Shown here in pieces: positions 19,389-28,898 of a stretch of 64,000 bases of DNA. The stretch is taken from contig NZ_SDJP01000005.1 in the NCBI RefSeq assembly GCF_004114995.1, forward strand, positions 1 through 64,000, read 5' to 3'. The DNA is from Halorubrum amylolyticum (GTDB lineage Archaea; Halobacteriota; Halobacteria; Halobacteriales; Haloferacaceae). The translations under genes and the position numbers were made by a program. How positions within the stretch are numbered: the stretch's first letter is position 1; every line of letters starts with the position of its first letter. The notes beneath the pieces are model-generated. The model ran no database searches. It was not told the origin of the DNA and worked only from the letters and a program-made list of their open reading frames with translations.

Positions 19389-19518
19389 TAAGACTATCGA
19401 GCGAAAAACGACGGGAAGGCAGCAATCCATCAGATTGCGAAATGATCGGTTGAGTACGAATCAAAAGAAGACCTAATCGACCAGTTGGGAGAGTTCAAAC
19501 TCAGGTTTAATACTAGAT

Positions 19519-20584
19519 ATGAGCGTGTCATAGAATCCAACTCATAGCTTCTCGCAGCCCGGTTCGTTTCCTCGCTCGTAGTTGGTGATGGCGACGACGA
19601 GCCGCAGGCAGAGCGCAACGAAACTTCTGTTCGTGCGTGGACGCGGCCTCGGGCGCGAACGTGCCCGAGGCCGCAGTCCTTGACTGCGTCGTTGGTTCGT
19701 TCGACTCCTGTCCGGTTGTTGTACGTCTCGTCCAAGGTGGATTGTTTCAGCCGAACGTCCTCGCTGTGTTCCTCGATGCGGTCTTCGACCCTGTACTCGA
19801 TATCTTTCGGGTCGTCAGTGTTTCGCGGGTTGTACGGAGCGATTGGCACGACCCCTGCGGCCAGCAGGTGGTCGTGCCAATCGAGGATGTCGTAGGCGCT
19901 GTCTCCAAGCATCCAGATTGGTGTATCGACGGCGAGCGCGTCACGCGTGACGCGCATCGCCGTCTCTTGGTCTGCTTGTTTGGCCTGTGTGAACTCCGCT
20001 GCGATTGGGATCTTTGCGCCGGTTGAGACGATCGTACAGCCGAAACCGTAGTAGTACTCCTCGGCTGTTGGATCGTAGTTCCACGACGCAGCGTTGTTGT
20101 ATTGGATCGCTTCGATGTGGGTCGAATCGATGGAGTACGTGGAGTCGAGCAGGCCGCGGACGGCGGCCTGCTCGATGAGCCTGTCGAAGACATCGTCAAT
20201 AACGTGTTCGAGGTCGGTAAGAAAGCGGTCAACCGTGTCTCTGGATGGCGGTTTGTCGAGTCCGCAGTAGTACCAGACGAGGCTGTGCTGGAGTTCTCGC
20301 GTGACCGGACGAGTGCCGTAGACATCCTCGTAGTAGCAGTGCAGAAAGCCACGAAAGAGATCCGGCGGCTGATGCACTCGTGTTCGCCCCCGCTTCGAGG
20401 GGGCGAACACGTCGTACTCCAGTAGAAACTCGAACTCAAGATACTCGAACAGCGGTACTGTCTCGGTAGCCGCCGCATTCAAGAAGTCGTCTATCGAAGC
20501 TACGTCTTGCAGGGCGTTGGTACTGCTGGACACAGTTTCCAAACCCTGCGGCCTCCCACGGGAGGCTTTCTATGACACGCTCAT
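19519..20584. mobile_element. ISH element with 17-bp perfect terminal inverted repeats
   Basis: ATGAGCGTGTCATAGAA at 19519-19535 is exactly repeated in inverse at 20568-20584, defining an element of about 1066 bp. It contains one transposase gene on the minus strand. It is the same type as the element at 32321-33388, whose ends share the core GTGTCATAGAA. No target duplication could be assigned. Confidence 0.8.
19545..20542 (-). pseudogene. ISH transposase (IS5-like DDE), frameshifted near the C-terminus
   Basis: The frame matches the intact 330-residue transposase at 32375-33367 along its length: LEYDVFAPSKRGRTR, YSIDSTHIEA (first Asp), MLGDSAYDILDWHDHLLAAG (second Asp) and NRTGVERTNDAVKDCGLG (Glu). 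After RGRVHARTEV it diverges because one base is missing near 19625. The normal ending (FVALCLRLVV and ITNYERG) is in the next frame. The single-base deletion probably inactivates it. Confidence 0.8.
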
Positions 20585-20639
20585 GTATTCCTTTCCTGGG
20601 GAGAGTGCCGCCGCTCCTGCGGCGGCGCTCTCACCGTGT

Positions 20640-21098
20640 CTTCGAGTGATTCATCCGTAGGCCCGACGCGACTGATTCCACCGTGTTCGGATCATACGGA
20701 TCGCTTCCGGCACGCCACCCCGCAGCGGGTGGCAGTGCCGGAACCATTCAACCAGGACGTAGCCAATCAACGTACAGAATAAACTCGAACAAGACGCCGT
20801 TCACCGATTGTTAATGAAAGTTCTCGATGTTCGTATACTGCTTTAGCTCACGAAACAGAATTTCGATGAGTGTCCGAAGCGTGTAGATGTCCATCACATC
20901 CACAGGATCATAATCCGCAGGAGATAGCGTCGTCAAATACGCTATCTCCTCTCCATCCACGTCCTCGAACACGATTCGCCGAAACGTTTCGCCGGTCTCG
21001 GCGAGTTCAATCAACTCGTCACAGATGTATCGCGTTCCTGCTTCGTCAGTGATGTCGATGTCCTGGAGCTCATAGTGATGGTTGTTTTGGCTGAGCAC
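20640..21098 (-). pseudogene. IS4-type transposase remnant, C-terminal part
   Basis: The minus strand gives GEEIAYLTTLSPADYDPVDV, then IYTLRTLIEILFRELKQYTN, which contains the Y-2-R-3-E-6-K signature. After ENFH there is a stop, but the same frame continues SVNGVLFEFILYVDWLRPG, the usual hydrophobic tail. The N-terminal two-thirds are missing. Confidence 0.65.
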
Positions 21099-21147
21099 TC
21101 GAGCAGTTCGTCGGCGAACACAGCGAACTGCTCGAGGTCAGCTTCTC

Positions 21148-21519
21148 TCACGAGATTGAACTAGTGGAGTGATTCAAAGCCAGATTCTGTCCATCGCATC
21201 CACTGGTTTTCACACCACTTCGAGATCTCATCCATGCTCGTTCGACCATGTTCGACGTCCACGGTATCTCCTGTCCCTCAACTGCGAATCCAGCGAACGT
21301 CACGGTCGCTTCTGCCCATCTCCGGAGGTATACCGCTGCTTTTGGAGAGTCCTGTTGCTCTAACCGCCACACCTCCTTGGTGAGGTTCTCGAGCCTTTGG
21401 CGAGCTGTTCCCTTAATCGTCCACCTGACGACCACTTCCAACGGTACTCGCTGACTGGGGTGGTCGTTCGATAAGTGACAACATTGTCGTGTCGGCGGCT
21501 GAACGCAGCCGACTACCAC
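21148..21519 (-). pseudogene. Transposase remnant, family uncertain
   Basis: A recognisable block reads ENLTKEVWRLEQQDSPKAAV, then EATVTFAGFAVEGQEIPWTS and NMVERAWMRSRSGVK. The PWTSN-VER pattern is typical of the last catalytic block of several haloarchaeal transposases. Both flanks lose the frame, so only a fragment survives between the IS4-type remnant and the second crotonase. Confidence 0.5.
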
Positions 21520-21654
21520 GGGTTTCTCCGTTCATCGGTGTGACTGATGCAGTCGGATGGATCGATCTGGATTTCTGACGTTGAACTCACGCCTCAACAG
21601 CATTCAATCGGGAACGCTTTGTGAGGTACTGATTCTTCGACGTAACCAGTTTAT

Positions 21655-22422
21655 TTAGTTCTCACCTTCGAGAAAACTGCTTACGCGAGTCTGGTGATCT
21701 TCTGACTGTATCCGCTGAGCTTGCTCATTAGCCTCAAGCTGTAGAAATGTTTGGAGATCTGTTGTGAGGCTTCGATTGAGAAGAGCTTTGGTCCTGTTGA
21801 GCGCTCCAGGAGAGAGTTCTGTAAGTTCTGTCGCCCATTGCTGGACCAAATCCGGGAACTCCTCTGACTCTGTTACCTCTGCAACGAGGCCTATTTCCTT
21901 GGCCGTTGCCGCATCAATTCGTTCCGCCCGTAAAAACAATTCCCGGGCTTTTTGTGATCCTATCTTGCGAGGGAGAAAGTACATACTGGCGAGATCTGGA
22001 ATCAGGCCGATTCTGACAAACGAGTGCTCAAAAAATGCGGTATCGGACGCAAGTATAATGTCGGCTAGTAACGCTAGACTAAATCCTCCGCCGACGGCAG
22101 CCCCATTTACGGCTGCAATGACTGGCATTGGACACTCGTGTATTTCCGTGATCGTCCGGTGGAATGAGCTCATTATGTCCTTAACTTCTGTTACAGAATT
22201 GGCTTGGTTCCCAAGCCACTCTAGATCAGCACCAGAGCAAAACGCATTCCCCGAACCGGTGATAACCAATACATGAATGTCATCATCTTGGGAGAATTTC
22301 TTGACTGCCTCGCGGATTTCCCGGTTCATATCAGGTGAAAGAGCATTAAGGACCTCGGGACGGTCCAGTACAATCCGACCAGTCCTCCCGCGTTTATCAG
22401 CCTTAATGGTTGAGCTGTTCAT
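21655..22422 (-). CDS. Crotonase-family protein, PaaG/isomerase type
   Basis: A 255-residue crotonase with normal oxyanion-hole segments (AFCSGADLEW, AVNGAAVGGG). Unlike the protein at 17222-18031, both hydratase glutamates are absent: the positions are S115 and F135. An Asp is present in GLIPD (D143), the arrangement seen in enoyl-CoA isomerases of the PaaG type. An isomerase or other crotonase reaction is therefore likelier than simple hydration. It is monocistronic and enclosed by IS debris. Confidence 0.85.
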   Translation of the reverse strand: MNSSTIKADKRGRTGRIVLDRPEVLNALSPDMNREIREAVKKFSQDDDIHVLVITGSGNAFCSGADLEWLGNQANSVTEVKDIMSSFHRTITEIHECPMPVIAAVNGAAVGGGFSLALLADIILASDTAFFEHSFVRIGLIPDLASMYFLPRKIGSQKARELFLRAERIDAATAKEIGLVAEVTESEEFPDLVQQWATELTELSPGALNRTKALLNRSLTTDLQTFLQLEANEQAQRIQSEDHQTRVSSFLEGEN

Positions 22423-22477
22423 TTCTCATGTAGGATGTTGTGTTTAGAATATAAATTTAATGGTGTGTCATTCGGTC

Positions 22478-23142
22478 GTGTTTAGTTAAGCGTGAAAAGT
22501 GAGGCGAGAGTGATTTCAGCTGTCCATGGCAGAAATCACACGCCTCAGCGGATTTTGTGGAGCGCGTGCGGACACCCGAGCCAGCGATGGCGTTGGGTAT
22601 TCAATCGCAGGTTGCGGGCCTCTCGCTATCGAATACCACCGAATTACTCGAAGATCTGGGTGTCCAACGCAGTCGCAAAGCCGTCCACGATTGGGTGCAG
22701 AAAGCCGATCTACAGCCAGATTCGAGTAAATCACCGAATCAGGTAGCGCTGGACGAAACAGTGATTCGGATCAACGATCAGCAGTTCTGGCTGTACGCCG
22801 CCGCCGATCCGCAGTCGAACGAACTGCTTCACGTCCGGCTATTTGCGATGACTACGACCACTCTCACAGAAATTTTCCTGCGCGAACTTCGGCAAAAACA
22901 CGATGTCGAAACTGCCGTCTTTCTCGTCGATGGCGCTCAACACCTCCAAACTGCACTGCAACGAACTGGACTCCGATTTCAGATGTGTCGCCACGGAAAT
23001 CGGAACGCTGTCGAACGGATTTTTCGAGAGCTGAAACGTCGAACCTCGTCGTTTTCGAACTGCTTCAGCCACGTCAAGCCGGAAACAGCCGAAAATTGGC
23101 TCCAGAGTTTCGCTTGCTGGCACAATGCTCCAAACTAAACAC
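22478..23142. mobile_element. IS6-type element, internally deleted
   Basis: GTGTTTAGTT at 22478-22487 is inversely repeated as AACTAAACAC at 23133-23142, giving a 665-bp element. It holds one transposase gene on the + strand with a 5' deletion. No matching target duplication was found at its two flanks. Confidence 0.75.
22557..23138 (+). pseudogene. IS6-type transposase with 5' deletion/frameshift
   Basis: The frame reads VERVRTPEPAMALGIQSQVA, AVHDWVQKADLQP, VALDETVIRINDQQFWLYAA (first Asp), AVFLVDGAQHLQTAL (second Asp) and HGNRNAVERIFRELKRRTSS (Glu). The native N-terminus lies in another frame as MAEITRLSG at 22526, so about ten codons are lost with a frameshift between them. The catalytic triad is complete, and translation from the internal GTG at 22557 might still yield protein. 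Confidence 0.8.
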
Positions 23143-23168
23143 TACCTGTCAATCCCTGAAGGCACAGT

Positions 23169-23305
23169 CTAGTTGAGCACCTCCTCGACAGGAGTTCGTC
23201 CATTTAGCGCTTGGTTTGGCCGATCGTGGTTGTAGTGGTATTTGAACCGTCGTAACCAGCAGCGAGCGCTGGCTTGACTGCCCCACCAGAACGAATGAAA
23301 GTGGT
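23169..23305 (-). pseudogene. C-terminal tail of an IS481/IS3-type transposase
   Basis: The minus strand reads FHSFWWGSQASARCWLRRFK, then YHYNHDRPNQALNGRTPVEE, ending at a TAG that overlaps the terminal repeat AGGCACAGTCTAGTT at 23160. This is the classic end of an rve-type transposase. The upstream part is replaced by an unrelated transposase on the opposite strand. The same junction occurs at 33423. Confidence 0.7.
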
Positions 23306-23719
23306 CGATTCGCATCGTCACCGTCTAAAACCATTTCTCGAGCTGTCCCGTTTCGAGTAGATAAGTCCGGGTGAGGGCCCTATGATGGGGACACAGGTCG
23401 ACGAACCGATCGAGAGCGCTTCCCCATCAACCGTCGGAGCTGCATCGTACTCGCTGCTCGACGTAGTCGACAGCGGGTCCATTGCCAACGACTTCGAAAT
23501 CGGAACGTACACCGCGAAACACGACTTCGACAACCACCTCAAAGTTGCCATCTTCGACGGAATCCACCCATCCGACTCACCCGCTGAACTTGCGGAGAAA
23601 ACCGACACGCACGATGAATTGGCGTACATGGCTAGCTCGACGTTCTCGCGACTGACGAACGGGCGCGACTACCGCGCGGTCGTTCGACTCTTCTTTGAGT
23701 TGCTTCATTCGCCCCAGTG

Positions 23720-25114
23720 CATCGGTGTTCGGTTAAGCATTAGACGGCCTCGTGAAGGCTTCAGCCACTCGTTCGCTCAGTAAGAGCCGTGATTTCTCTG
23801 GTTGACGAGCATCACGGAACATCACCTCCGCCAAGTTCGGCGGCGGATACCCGAACGACTGGGCCAGATCTTCGAGGATGAGCTGGGCGACAGACCGGAA
23901 GGTCTTCGCCCAGCGTTCTCGCGGGAACACTGTCTCAGGAAACCGCTCTTGAAACACGCCCAGCAAGGCTCTGCTGACCGTCAGCGTCAGCAGAGCCGCC
24001 ACCACCAGCAGCTCCACGATTGCTGGATCGCTCGTCTGGAACTTCTCCAGCCCATACAGCGATTTCAACTCTCGAAATAGCAACTCCACCTCCCACCGCA
24101 GCCCGTACAACGCCGCGACCTGCCTCGGCGTGAACGCATCGGGCAGATTCGTCACGTACAGATGGTAGTCGTCGGTGTCCTCGTTGCGGACACCGACGAC
24201 GCGAAACTCTACCGTATCTGCTGATTGCTTCCCAGCGTATGCCCGCCGTTTGAACTCGATCTCCACGGTTACGTCGATGAGCTCTCGAGTCAGGTCTCCC
24301 AGAACATCACGAAGATGACGCTCCGGCAAGGAAATGGCGCGTCCGCGCCATTTCCGTCGCTCTCCGACGATCAACGGATTTGCGTTCGACTTCAGCCGAG
24401 TCAGGAAGAAGCCGCCGTTCTCGTCGATCAATGCGAACCGGCGGAAACTGTAGAAGCCCAAATCGAACAGCAACAGCCGGTCTCGCAGCCAACTCCCGGT
24501 ACGGAGTTGGCTGCTCTCATGGGTGCGTTCGCCGGTGAGCTGGAACTGCTCGATCGTCTGCTTGGTCGCGTTTTGCACGACGTGGAGTTTCGCGCCGGAT
24601 TGATCCGGGTGAGTCGCCGGAAACTCGCTGAGTAGCCGATGCAACCGGAAGACGGTTGTATCGGCGATCAACACCTCTCGGAACAGCTCGAACCGTGGCG
24701 CGATGGTGTGCGGAACCGCGACCTCCTCGAGAGCGTGCTCGAGGAGGTCGCTCAACAGTGTCGCAAGTGCCGGCGTGAACCGATCGTAGAAGCTTGAGCG
24801 GGCAACGGTTTGGTTGGTTGCTGCGGAGTACGCACGCTGGAATCCGGCGATGGTGCGGGCTTCGCCGTCGACGGCGAAGCCCATAATCAGCGTCCAGACG
24901 AGCATCGTGATGTCGATCTTCCGGTCACGCTGGACGACATCGCGCTCGTGCGCGATGTCTTCGATTAGCTCGGCGGGAAACAGGGAAGTCAACCGCCGTC
25001 GTATGAGATCAGGGGAGAGTTGGTTTAGCACATTCTCTCCCCACGCGGTCTACAACGATAGCTTCGTCAATCAAGCGCAGTCTCTTGATTTGCCGTCTTA
25101 ACCGAACACGGATG
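23720..25114. mobile_element. IS4-type insertion sequence with 10-bp target duplication
   Basis: The ends are CATCGGTGTTCGGTTAAG (from 23720) and its near-inverse CTTAACCGAACACGGATG (to 25114), with one mismatch. The target CGCCCCAGTG is duplicated at 23710-23719 and 25115-25124, inside another transposase gene. The element is about 1395 bp and looks complete. Confidence 0.9.
23733..25031 (-). CDS. IS4-type transposase, intact
   Basis: A 432-residue protein filling the element. The catalytic blocks are VLIADTTVFRLHRLL (first Asp), LLLFDLGFYSFRRFALIDEN (second Asp) and ALYGLRWEVELLFRELKSLY with the Y-2-R-3-E-6-K signature. No frameshift or internal stop is present, and both inverted repeats survive, so this copy is probably functional. 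Confidence 0.9.
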   Translation of the reverse strand: MLNQLSPDLIRRRLTSLFPAELIEDIAHERDVVQRDRKIDITMLVWTLIMGFAVDGEARTIAGFQRAYSAATNQTVARSSFYDRFTPALATLLSDLLEHALEEVAVPHTIAPRFELFREVLIADTTVFRLHRLLSEFPATHPDQSGAKLHVVQNATKQTIEQFQLTGERTHESSQLRTGSWLRDRLLLFDLGFYSFRRFALIDENGGFFLTRLKSNANPLIVGERRKWRGRAISLPERHLRDVLGDLTRELIDVTVEIEFKRRAYAGKQSADTVEFRVVGVRNEDTDDYHLYVTNLPDAFTPRQVAALYGLRWEVELLFRELKSLYGLEKFQTSDPAIVELLVVAALLTLTVSRALLGVFQERFPETVFPRERWAKTFRSVAQLILEDLAQSFGYPPPNLAEVMFRDARQPEKSRLLLSERVAEAFTRPSNA

Positions 25115-25659
25115 CGCCCCAGTGCTACCACCAGCGTAGCGTCCAACGCAAACGACTCGATTGACTTGAACGAGCGGTTGTGGCTACTGATGCGATGAAT
25201 CGGAGCATCTCCTGTTCGATCCAAATTGCTAGCGAAAGTGATGACACTGAGATTCGACGAGTGATTCAGTCGGGTGAGAAAGGCCTCCATCTCAATGTTG
25301 CTGCACGTGTTGATGGCGACGTCAAGTTCCCGCTTGGCGACACAATCACGCCGGGCGTAATGCGCGAGCCGACACAGTTCGACCATCTTCAGAGCGACGT
25401 CGAGGTCTGCAAAGACCTCGACTTGTCAAATTATGTCTTCGATCGGGGCTACTTCGATTATGAGCGGTTTTGCACGCTGAAAAACTGTGGGAAGGACTTC
25501 ATCGGTCTCCTCCAAGCAGACGCGCGTGTCGACGTCCTGGATGTGTTCAGAACGTCGAGATCACCGACGAACGAGGAACACGACGCATCCCTTCGAGGAT
25601 TCGTCTCCGCGCACGCACGAGACCGGACTGTCTCAAACTCGCTGAACTAGATAGTGCCT

Positions 25660-25950
25660 CGGTGTTCAAAGCATCAGCTTCATTGGATGCTGCGTGAATC
25701 CCTAGATGACGACGACAATGCCTCGCTCCGATACAGTCGGAGAAAGAGAGCAGGCGGCGAGCCCTAACTAGCCGCCGGCGACGTCGGGTACGTCTTGGTC
25801 TGCTATGTGGTTCGTTGCGAACTTATAAAACCGTCTGTGCGAGGGTTCTGAGACGCCCCATATCACCGGACGGCGTCCAAATCCCTGAAATCAGCGATCT
25901 AATCCCCAGGGGGAATACCTGCGCAACGGAGCATCACGACTTGGTGGTTT
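25660..25950. other. Intergenic region after nested transposons
   Basis: About 290 bases between the outer inverted repeat (ending at 25659) and the end of the CoA-transferase gene. No conserved protein or RNA feature was recognised. The CoA-transferase operon must terminate here. Confidence 0.4.
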
Positions 25951-25952
25951 TC

Positions 25953-28451
25953 TTATGTAAGAACGTCTCTCTCTTCAAGTTCGGCAACTCGCTCGCCCGA
26001 GATGTCGAGAAGTCGGTAGAGTACCTCGCGCGTGTGCTGTCCGAGCATAGGTGCATAATGCTGGATTACACCAGGTGTCTTGGAGAAGTGGGGAAGTGCC
26101 CCGGGGTATGGGTGTTCACCGACAACCGGATGGTCTATCATCTCCCAAAATCCCCGCTTCTGGAGTGCAACGTCGGTTTCGATGAGATCCTTCATTGATT
26201 GCACGACACCAGCAGGAACGCCAACCGTCTGGAGCCGTTCCATTAGCTCGTACCGGTCATGATCTTGGGTCCACTCTTCGATGTGCTCGTCAAGCCTGTC
26301 GTGATTCTCCAACCGTCGGTCCTGCGTCGCAAACTCATCGTTGGTAGTCCATTTAGCGTTAACCACATCAGCGAACGCTTCCCAATCCTGATTATCGCGA
26401 ATTGCGATCCCTATCCATTCTTCAACATCGTCCCGAACCTCTGATTCTCCGCAACGATAGATACCCTGGACGATCCGGTCACGTTCGTCACGATTCCCAA
26501 TTCGGCCGGTAACCTCACCCTCGATGTCATATCGTGTCACCGCTTGGTGGGTTAATATGGCACCAGCCTCTCGCTGTGAGAGATCGATGTACTGACCCTC
26601 GCCGGTCTTATTGCGATGGTGAAGTGCAACCATAATTGCGTATGCACCGTGTAATCCTGCGAGGGGGTCAGTAAAGGAGATAGCGGTTCGGACGGGAGGA
26701 TCCTCGGAGAAACCAGTTGCGTGTGCGAGTCCGGAGTGGGCTTCAAGGCTTGGACCATATGCACGGTAGTGACTCTCTGGGCCTTCTTGGCCATATCCAG
26801 ATAGTGAACACATCACTAAATCATCCTTGATCTCGCATAATTCGTCATAACCAAGCCCCAGATTCTCCATGACGCCTGGAGAAAACGATTCAACTACTAC
26901 GTCGATATCGCCTTTCTCGATGATTTCCTTAATGAGTTCAGTCCCTGCTTCTGTTTGAAGGTTAACTGAAAGGTTATACTTACCCCGGTTTTCGGTCTGA
27001 TAGTATCCGCTTCGGTCTTCACCGTGAACTGGATCGCCTGCGTCTTGATCCAAGAATGGGCCAACGGATCGAGTGATTTCAGTACGCTTTGCAGACTCGA
27101 CTTTGATGACCTCCGCACCGTGATCGGCAAGTTGAACACTGCAATGTGGCCCTGCCCACACCATAGTGAAATCAAGAACACGGATCCCGTCAAGGGCCCC
27201 GTCAATCGCAATCTCAGTATCGGCTGCACTCACGGTATCGCTGGGGGACTGCGCTGACCGCTCTCTTGTGTTTTCGTCGTCGAGGATTTCTCCTTCTATT
27301 TCCTCGGCATGTTCGTTCGGTGCAGGAGGACTAGTTGATTCGATATCGCTACCCGAGAAATTATATGGGGCTTGTGGCATCGTTACTTGTTTGCCAGACG
27401 GTGATTTGATCTCCGTCAGGAATCCGCGCGAGGCTAGCTGATCGCTGCTAAATAGGTCGGCAGAAGTCGCTACAACAGAATTGGCGATACCCGCCTCTTG
27501 CGTTGCATGATAGAATTCATCAGTTGTCCAGTCCGCCAGTTCCTCCTCCAGGATGGCATCGAATTCGTCCGAGTTCTTCAGACGCTTGGCCCCACCCGGA
27601 ACCTGTTCATCTGGGAGAGCATTAAATCGTTCGTCCTGAAGAAGATCCTCACGTCCGATGGCCTCACAGAACGGCTCCCACATTGACAGATCTGCTCCGC
27701 CAAGCGGCCCCTCAACGGCCCCTCCAACTATACACACACAGACGAACCCATCTTCGACCTCATAGATGGCGCCAGCTGGGTGTAGTTGAGCGTGCTTGTT
27801 TCCAGTCCGCTGACTGACCGTGTCATTGTATGTGTAGTCTGTGTGTGTGCTCTCTATGCGCGCAGCGATTGCTTCGTGTTTGGAGACATCCACGTGTTGA
27901 CTACCGGCACGATCGCGAGTCTCAAGCGCCATGAGAGCACTAAGAGCAGCTTCTGTTGCCCCGAAATACGAGCAGGCCGACAATCCTGGACGGGTTGGGG
28001 GACGAGTAGGATACCCAGTTTGGTAGGCCATCCCGCCCATTGCCGCCTCGACCAGATCGACGCTTTCGAAATCTGCATAGGGTCCGGACCGGCCGAATCC
28101 CGTGATTGAGATGACGATCGTATCCGTCATATCCGGTAGTCTCTCCGGATCTATCCCATATTCGGGAAGATGGTCCTCGAGGACGATATCGACCGCCTCG
28201 ACCAACGATTGAAGTGTCTCGCGATCATCAATAGTCGCCGGATTCAACACGAGACTACGTTTACTCGTGTTTAAGAATCCGAAGAAAGCAGACTCACCTT
28301 CGACATGAGGCGACACGTCTCGGGCGGGATCTCCACCAGGACGTTCGATCTTAATAACGTCCGCTCCTGCATCGCCCAACAACTTTGCGGCATAGCTATT
28401 GTACTCTTCGGTGACATCCAATATTGTGATGTCAGATAGTGGGGTAGTCAT
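25953..28451 (-). CDS. Tandem CaiB/BaiF (family III) CoA-transferase fusion
   Basis: An 832-residue protein made of two family III CoA-transferase units joined by an acidic linker at about 380-415. The N-unit (1-380) starts ITILDVTEEYNSYAAKLLGD and has ADVIKIERPGGDPARD and SITGFGRSGPYADFESVDL. The C-unit (about 420-832) starts IRVLDFTMVWAGPHCSVQLA and has AEVIKVESAKR and SLSGYGQEGPESHYRAYGP. The catalytic Asp that forms the glutamyl/aspartyl-CoA anhydride is present in the C-unit (D594, FTDPLAGLHGA) but replaced in the N-unit (SACSYFGATEA, residues 158-168). Its start overlaps the MaoC gene by four bases. It would move CoA between an acyl-CoA and an acid of the pathway. Confidence 0.9.
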   Translation of the reverse strand: MTTPLSDITILDVTEEYNSYAAKLLGDAGADVIKIERPGGDPARDVSPHVEGESAFFGFLNTSKRSLVLNPATIDDRETLQSLVEAVDIVLEDHLPEYGIDPERLPDMTDTIVISITGFGRSGPYADFESVDLVEAAMGGMAYQTGYPTRPPTRPGLSACSYFGATEAALSALMALETRDRAGSQHVDVSKHEAIAARIESTHTDYTYNDTVSQRTGNKHAQLHPAGAIYEVEDGFVCVCIVGGAVEGPLGGADLSMWEPFCEAIGREDLLQDERFNALPDEQVPGGAKRLKNSDEFDAILEEELADWTTDEFYHATQEAGIANSVVATSADLFSSDQLASRGFLTEIKSPSGKQVTMPQAPYNFSGSDIESTSPPAPNEHAEEIEGEILDDENTRERSAQSPSDTVSAADTEIAIDGALDGIRVLDFTMVWAGPHCSVQLADHGAEVIKVESAKRTEITRSVGPFLDQDAGDPVHGEDRSGYYQTENRGKYNLSVNLQTEAGTELIKEIIEKGDIDVVVESFSPGVMENLGLGYDELCEIKDDLVMCSLSGYGQEGPESHYRAYGPSLEAHSGLAHATGFSEDPPVRTAISFTDPLAGLHGAYAIMVALHHRNKTGEGQYIDLSQREAGAILTHQAVTRYDIEGEVTGRIGNRDERDRIVQGIYRCGESEVRDDVEEWIGIAIRDNQDWEAFADVVNAKWTTNDEFATQDRRLENHDRLDEHIEEWTQDHDRYELMERLQTVGVPAGVVQSMKDLIETDVALQKRGFWEMIDHPVVGEHPYPGALPHFSKTPGVIQHYAPMLGQHTREVLYRLLDISGERVAELEERDVLT

Positions 28452-28876
28452 ACCGACTCACCCTTGGGAAGCCGAACGGTCGCAGTACCGGTAACAGCGG
28501 TTGTCCCATCAGCTTTCTCAAGGAGGAGGCCGAGGTTGACATAGCCCTCTCCGTCTTCCTCGTATTTCTCGTCGACAGTTGCGGTGGCGAGCACGTCGTC
28601 GCCCTCGAACACGTTCTCCTCGAATCGGGCCTCGAGTGACGTGAGATCGGTCGGCGACTCGGCCACCGCAAGCGCAGCCTGTGTCATATATGACATGTTA
28701 ATCGGCCCTTGATTCACTAATCCTGGCCGACCCATCTGCTCAGTTGCCCTGCGATCAAAGTGAATCGGGTTCGGATCCTCCATGAGTGCGGTCACGATTT
28801 CCATGTTCTTTGCTGGTACGTCCTCAAACGACTTTTCTGCCACCGTGTCTCCAATCGTAATGTCCTGGAATTTCAT
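28448..28876 (-). CDS. MaoC-like hotdog dehydratase, catalytic subunit
   Basis: A 142-residue single-hotdog protein of the MaoC/R-hydratase type. The catalytic pair is visible as D34 and H39 in MEDPNPIHFD, followed by GLVNQGPINMSYMTQ. It would hydrate a 2-enoyl-CoA. It follows the second hotdog gene at a 22-base gap and overlaps the CoA-transferase. In the ChsH1-ChsH2 system an active and an inactive hotdog pair to make room for bulky substrates, and this gene corresponds to the active one. Confidence 0.9.
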   Translation of the reverse strand: MKFQDITIGDTVAEKSFEDVPAKNMEIVTALMEDPNPIHFDRRATEQMGRPGLVNQGPINMSYMTQAALAVAESPTDLTSLEARFEENVFEGDDVLATATVDEKYEEDGEGYVNLGLLLEKADGTTAVTGTATVRLPKGESV

Positions 28877-28898
28877 GATTTTAGTACGTTTATTATGT

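Larger units (their letters stand above)
23382..25650 (+). pseudogene. DDE transposase gene split by an inserted IS4-type element
   Basis: The first part (23382-23719) reads STVGAASYSLLDVVDSGSIA, then AKHDFDNHLKVAIFDGIHPS and ends ELLHSPQC. The second part resumes after the inserted element at 25115 with PQCYHQRSVQRKRLD, a stop, and AVVATDAM, and continues to NYVFDRGYFDYERF and FIGLLQADARVDVL. Joining the halves across the duplicated target restores the reading. An internal stop and a truncated end show that it was already decaying. A relative lies at 33637-34123. Confidence 0.8.

Noticed and set aside
23160..25659. One intact 2.5-kb transposon between AGGCAC-type inverted repeats
   Set aside because: The contents belong to three different transposase types in mixed orientation, so it is a nested mosaic and not a single functional element.
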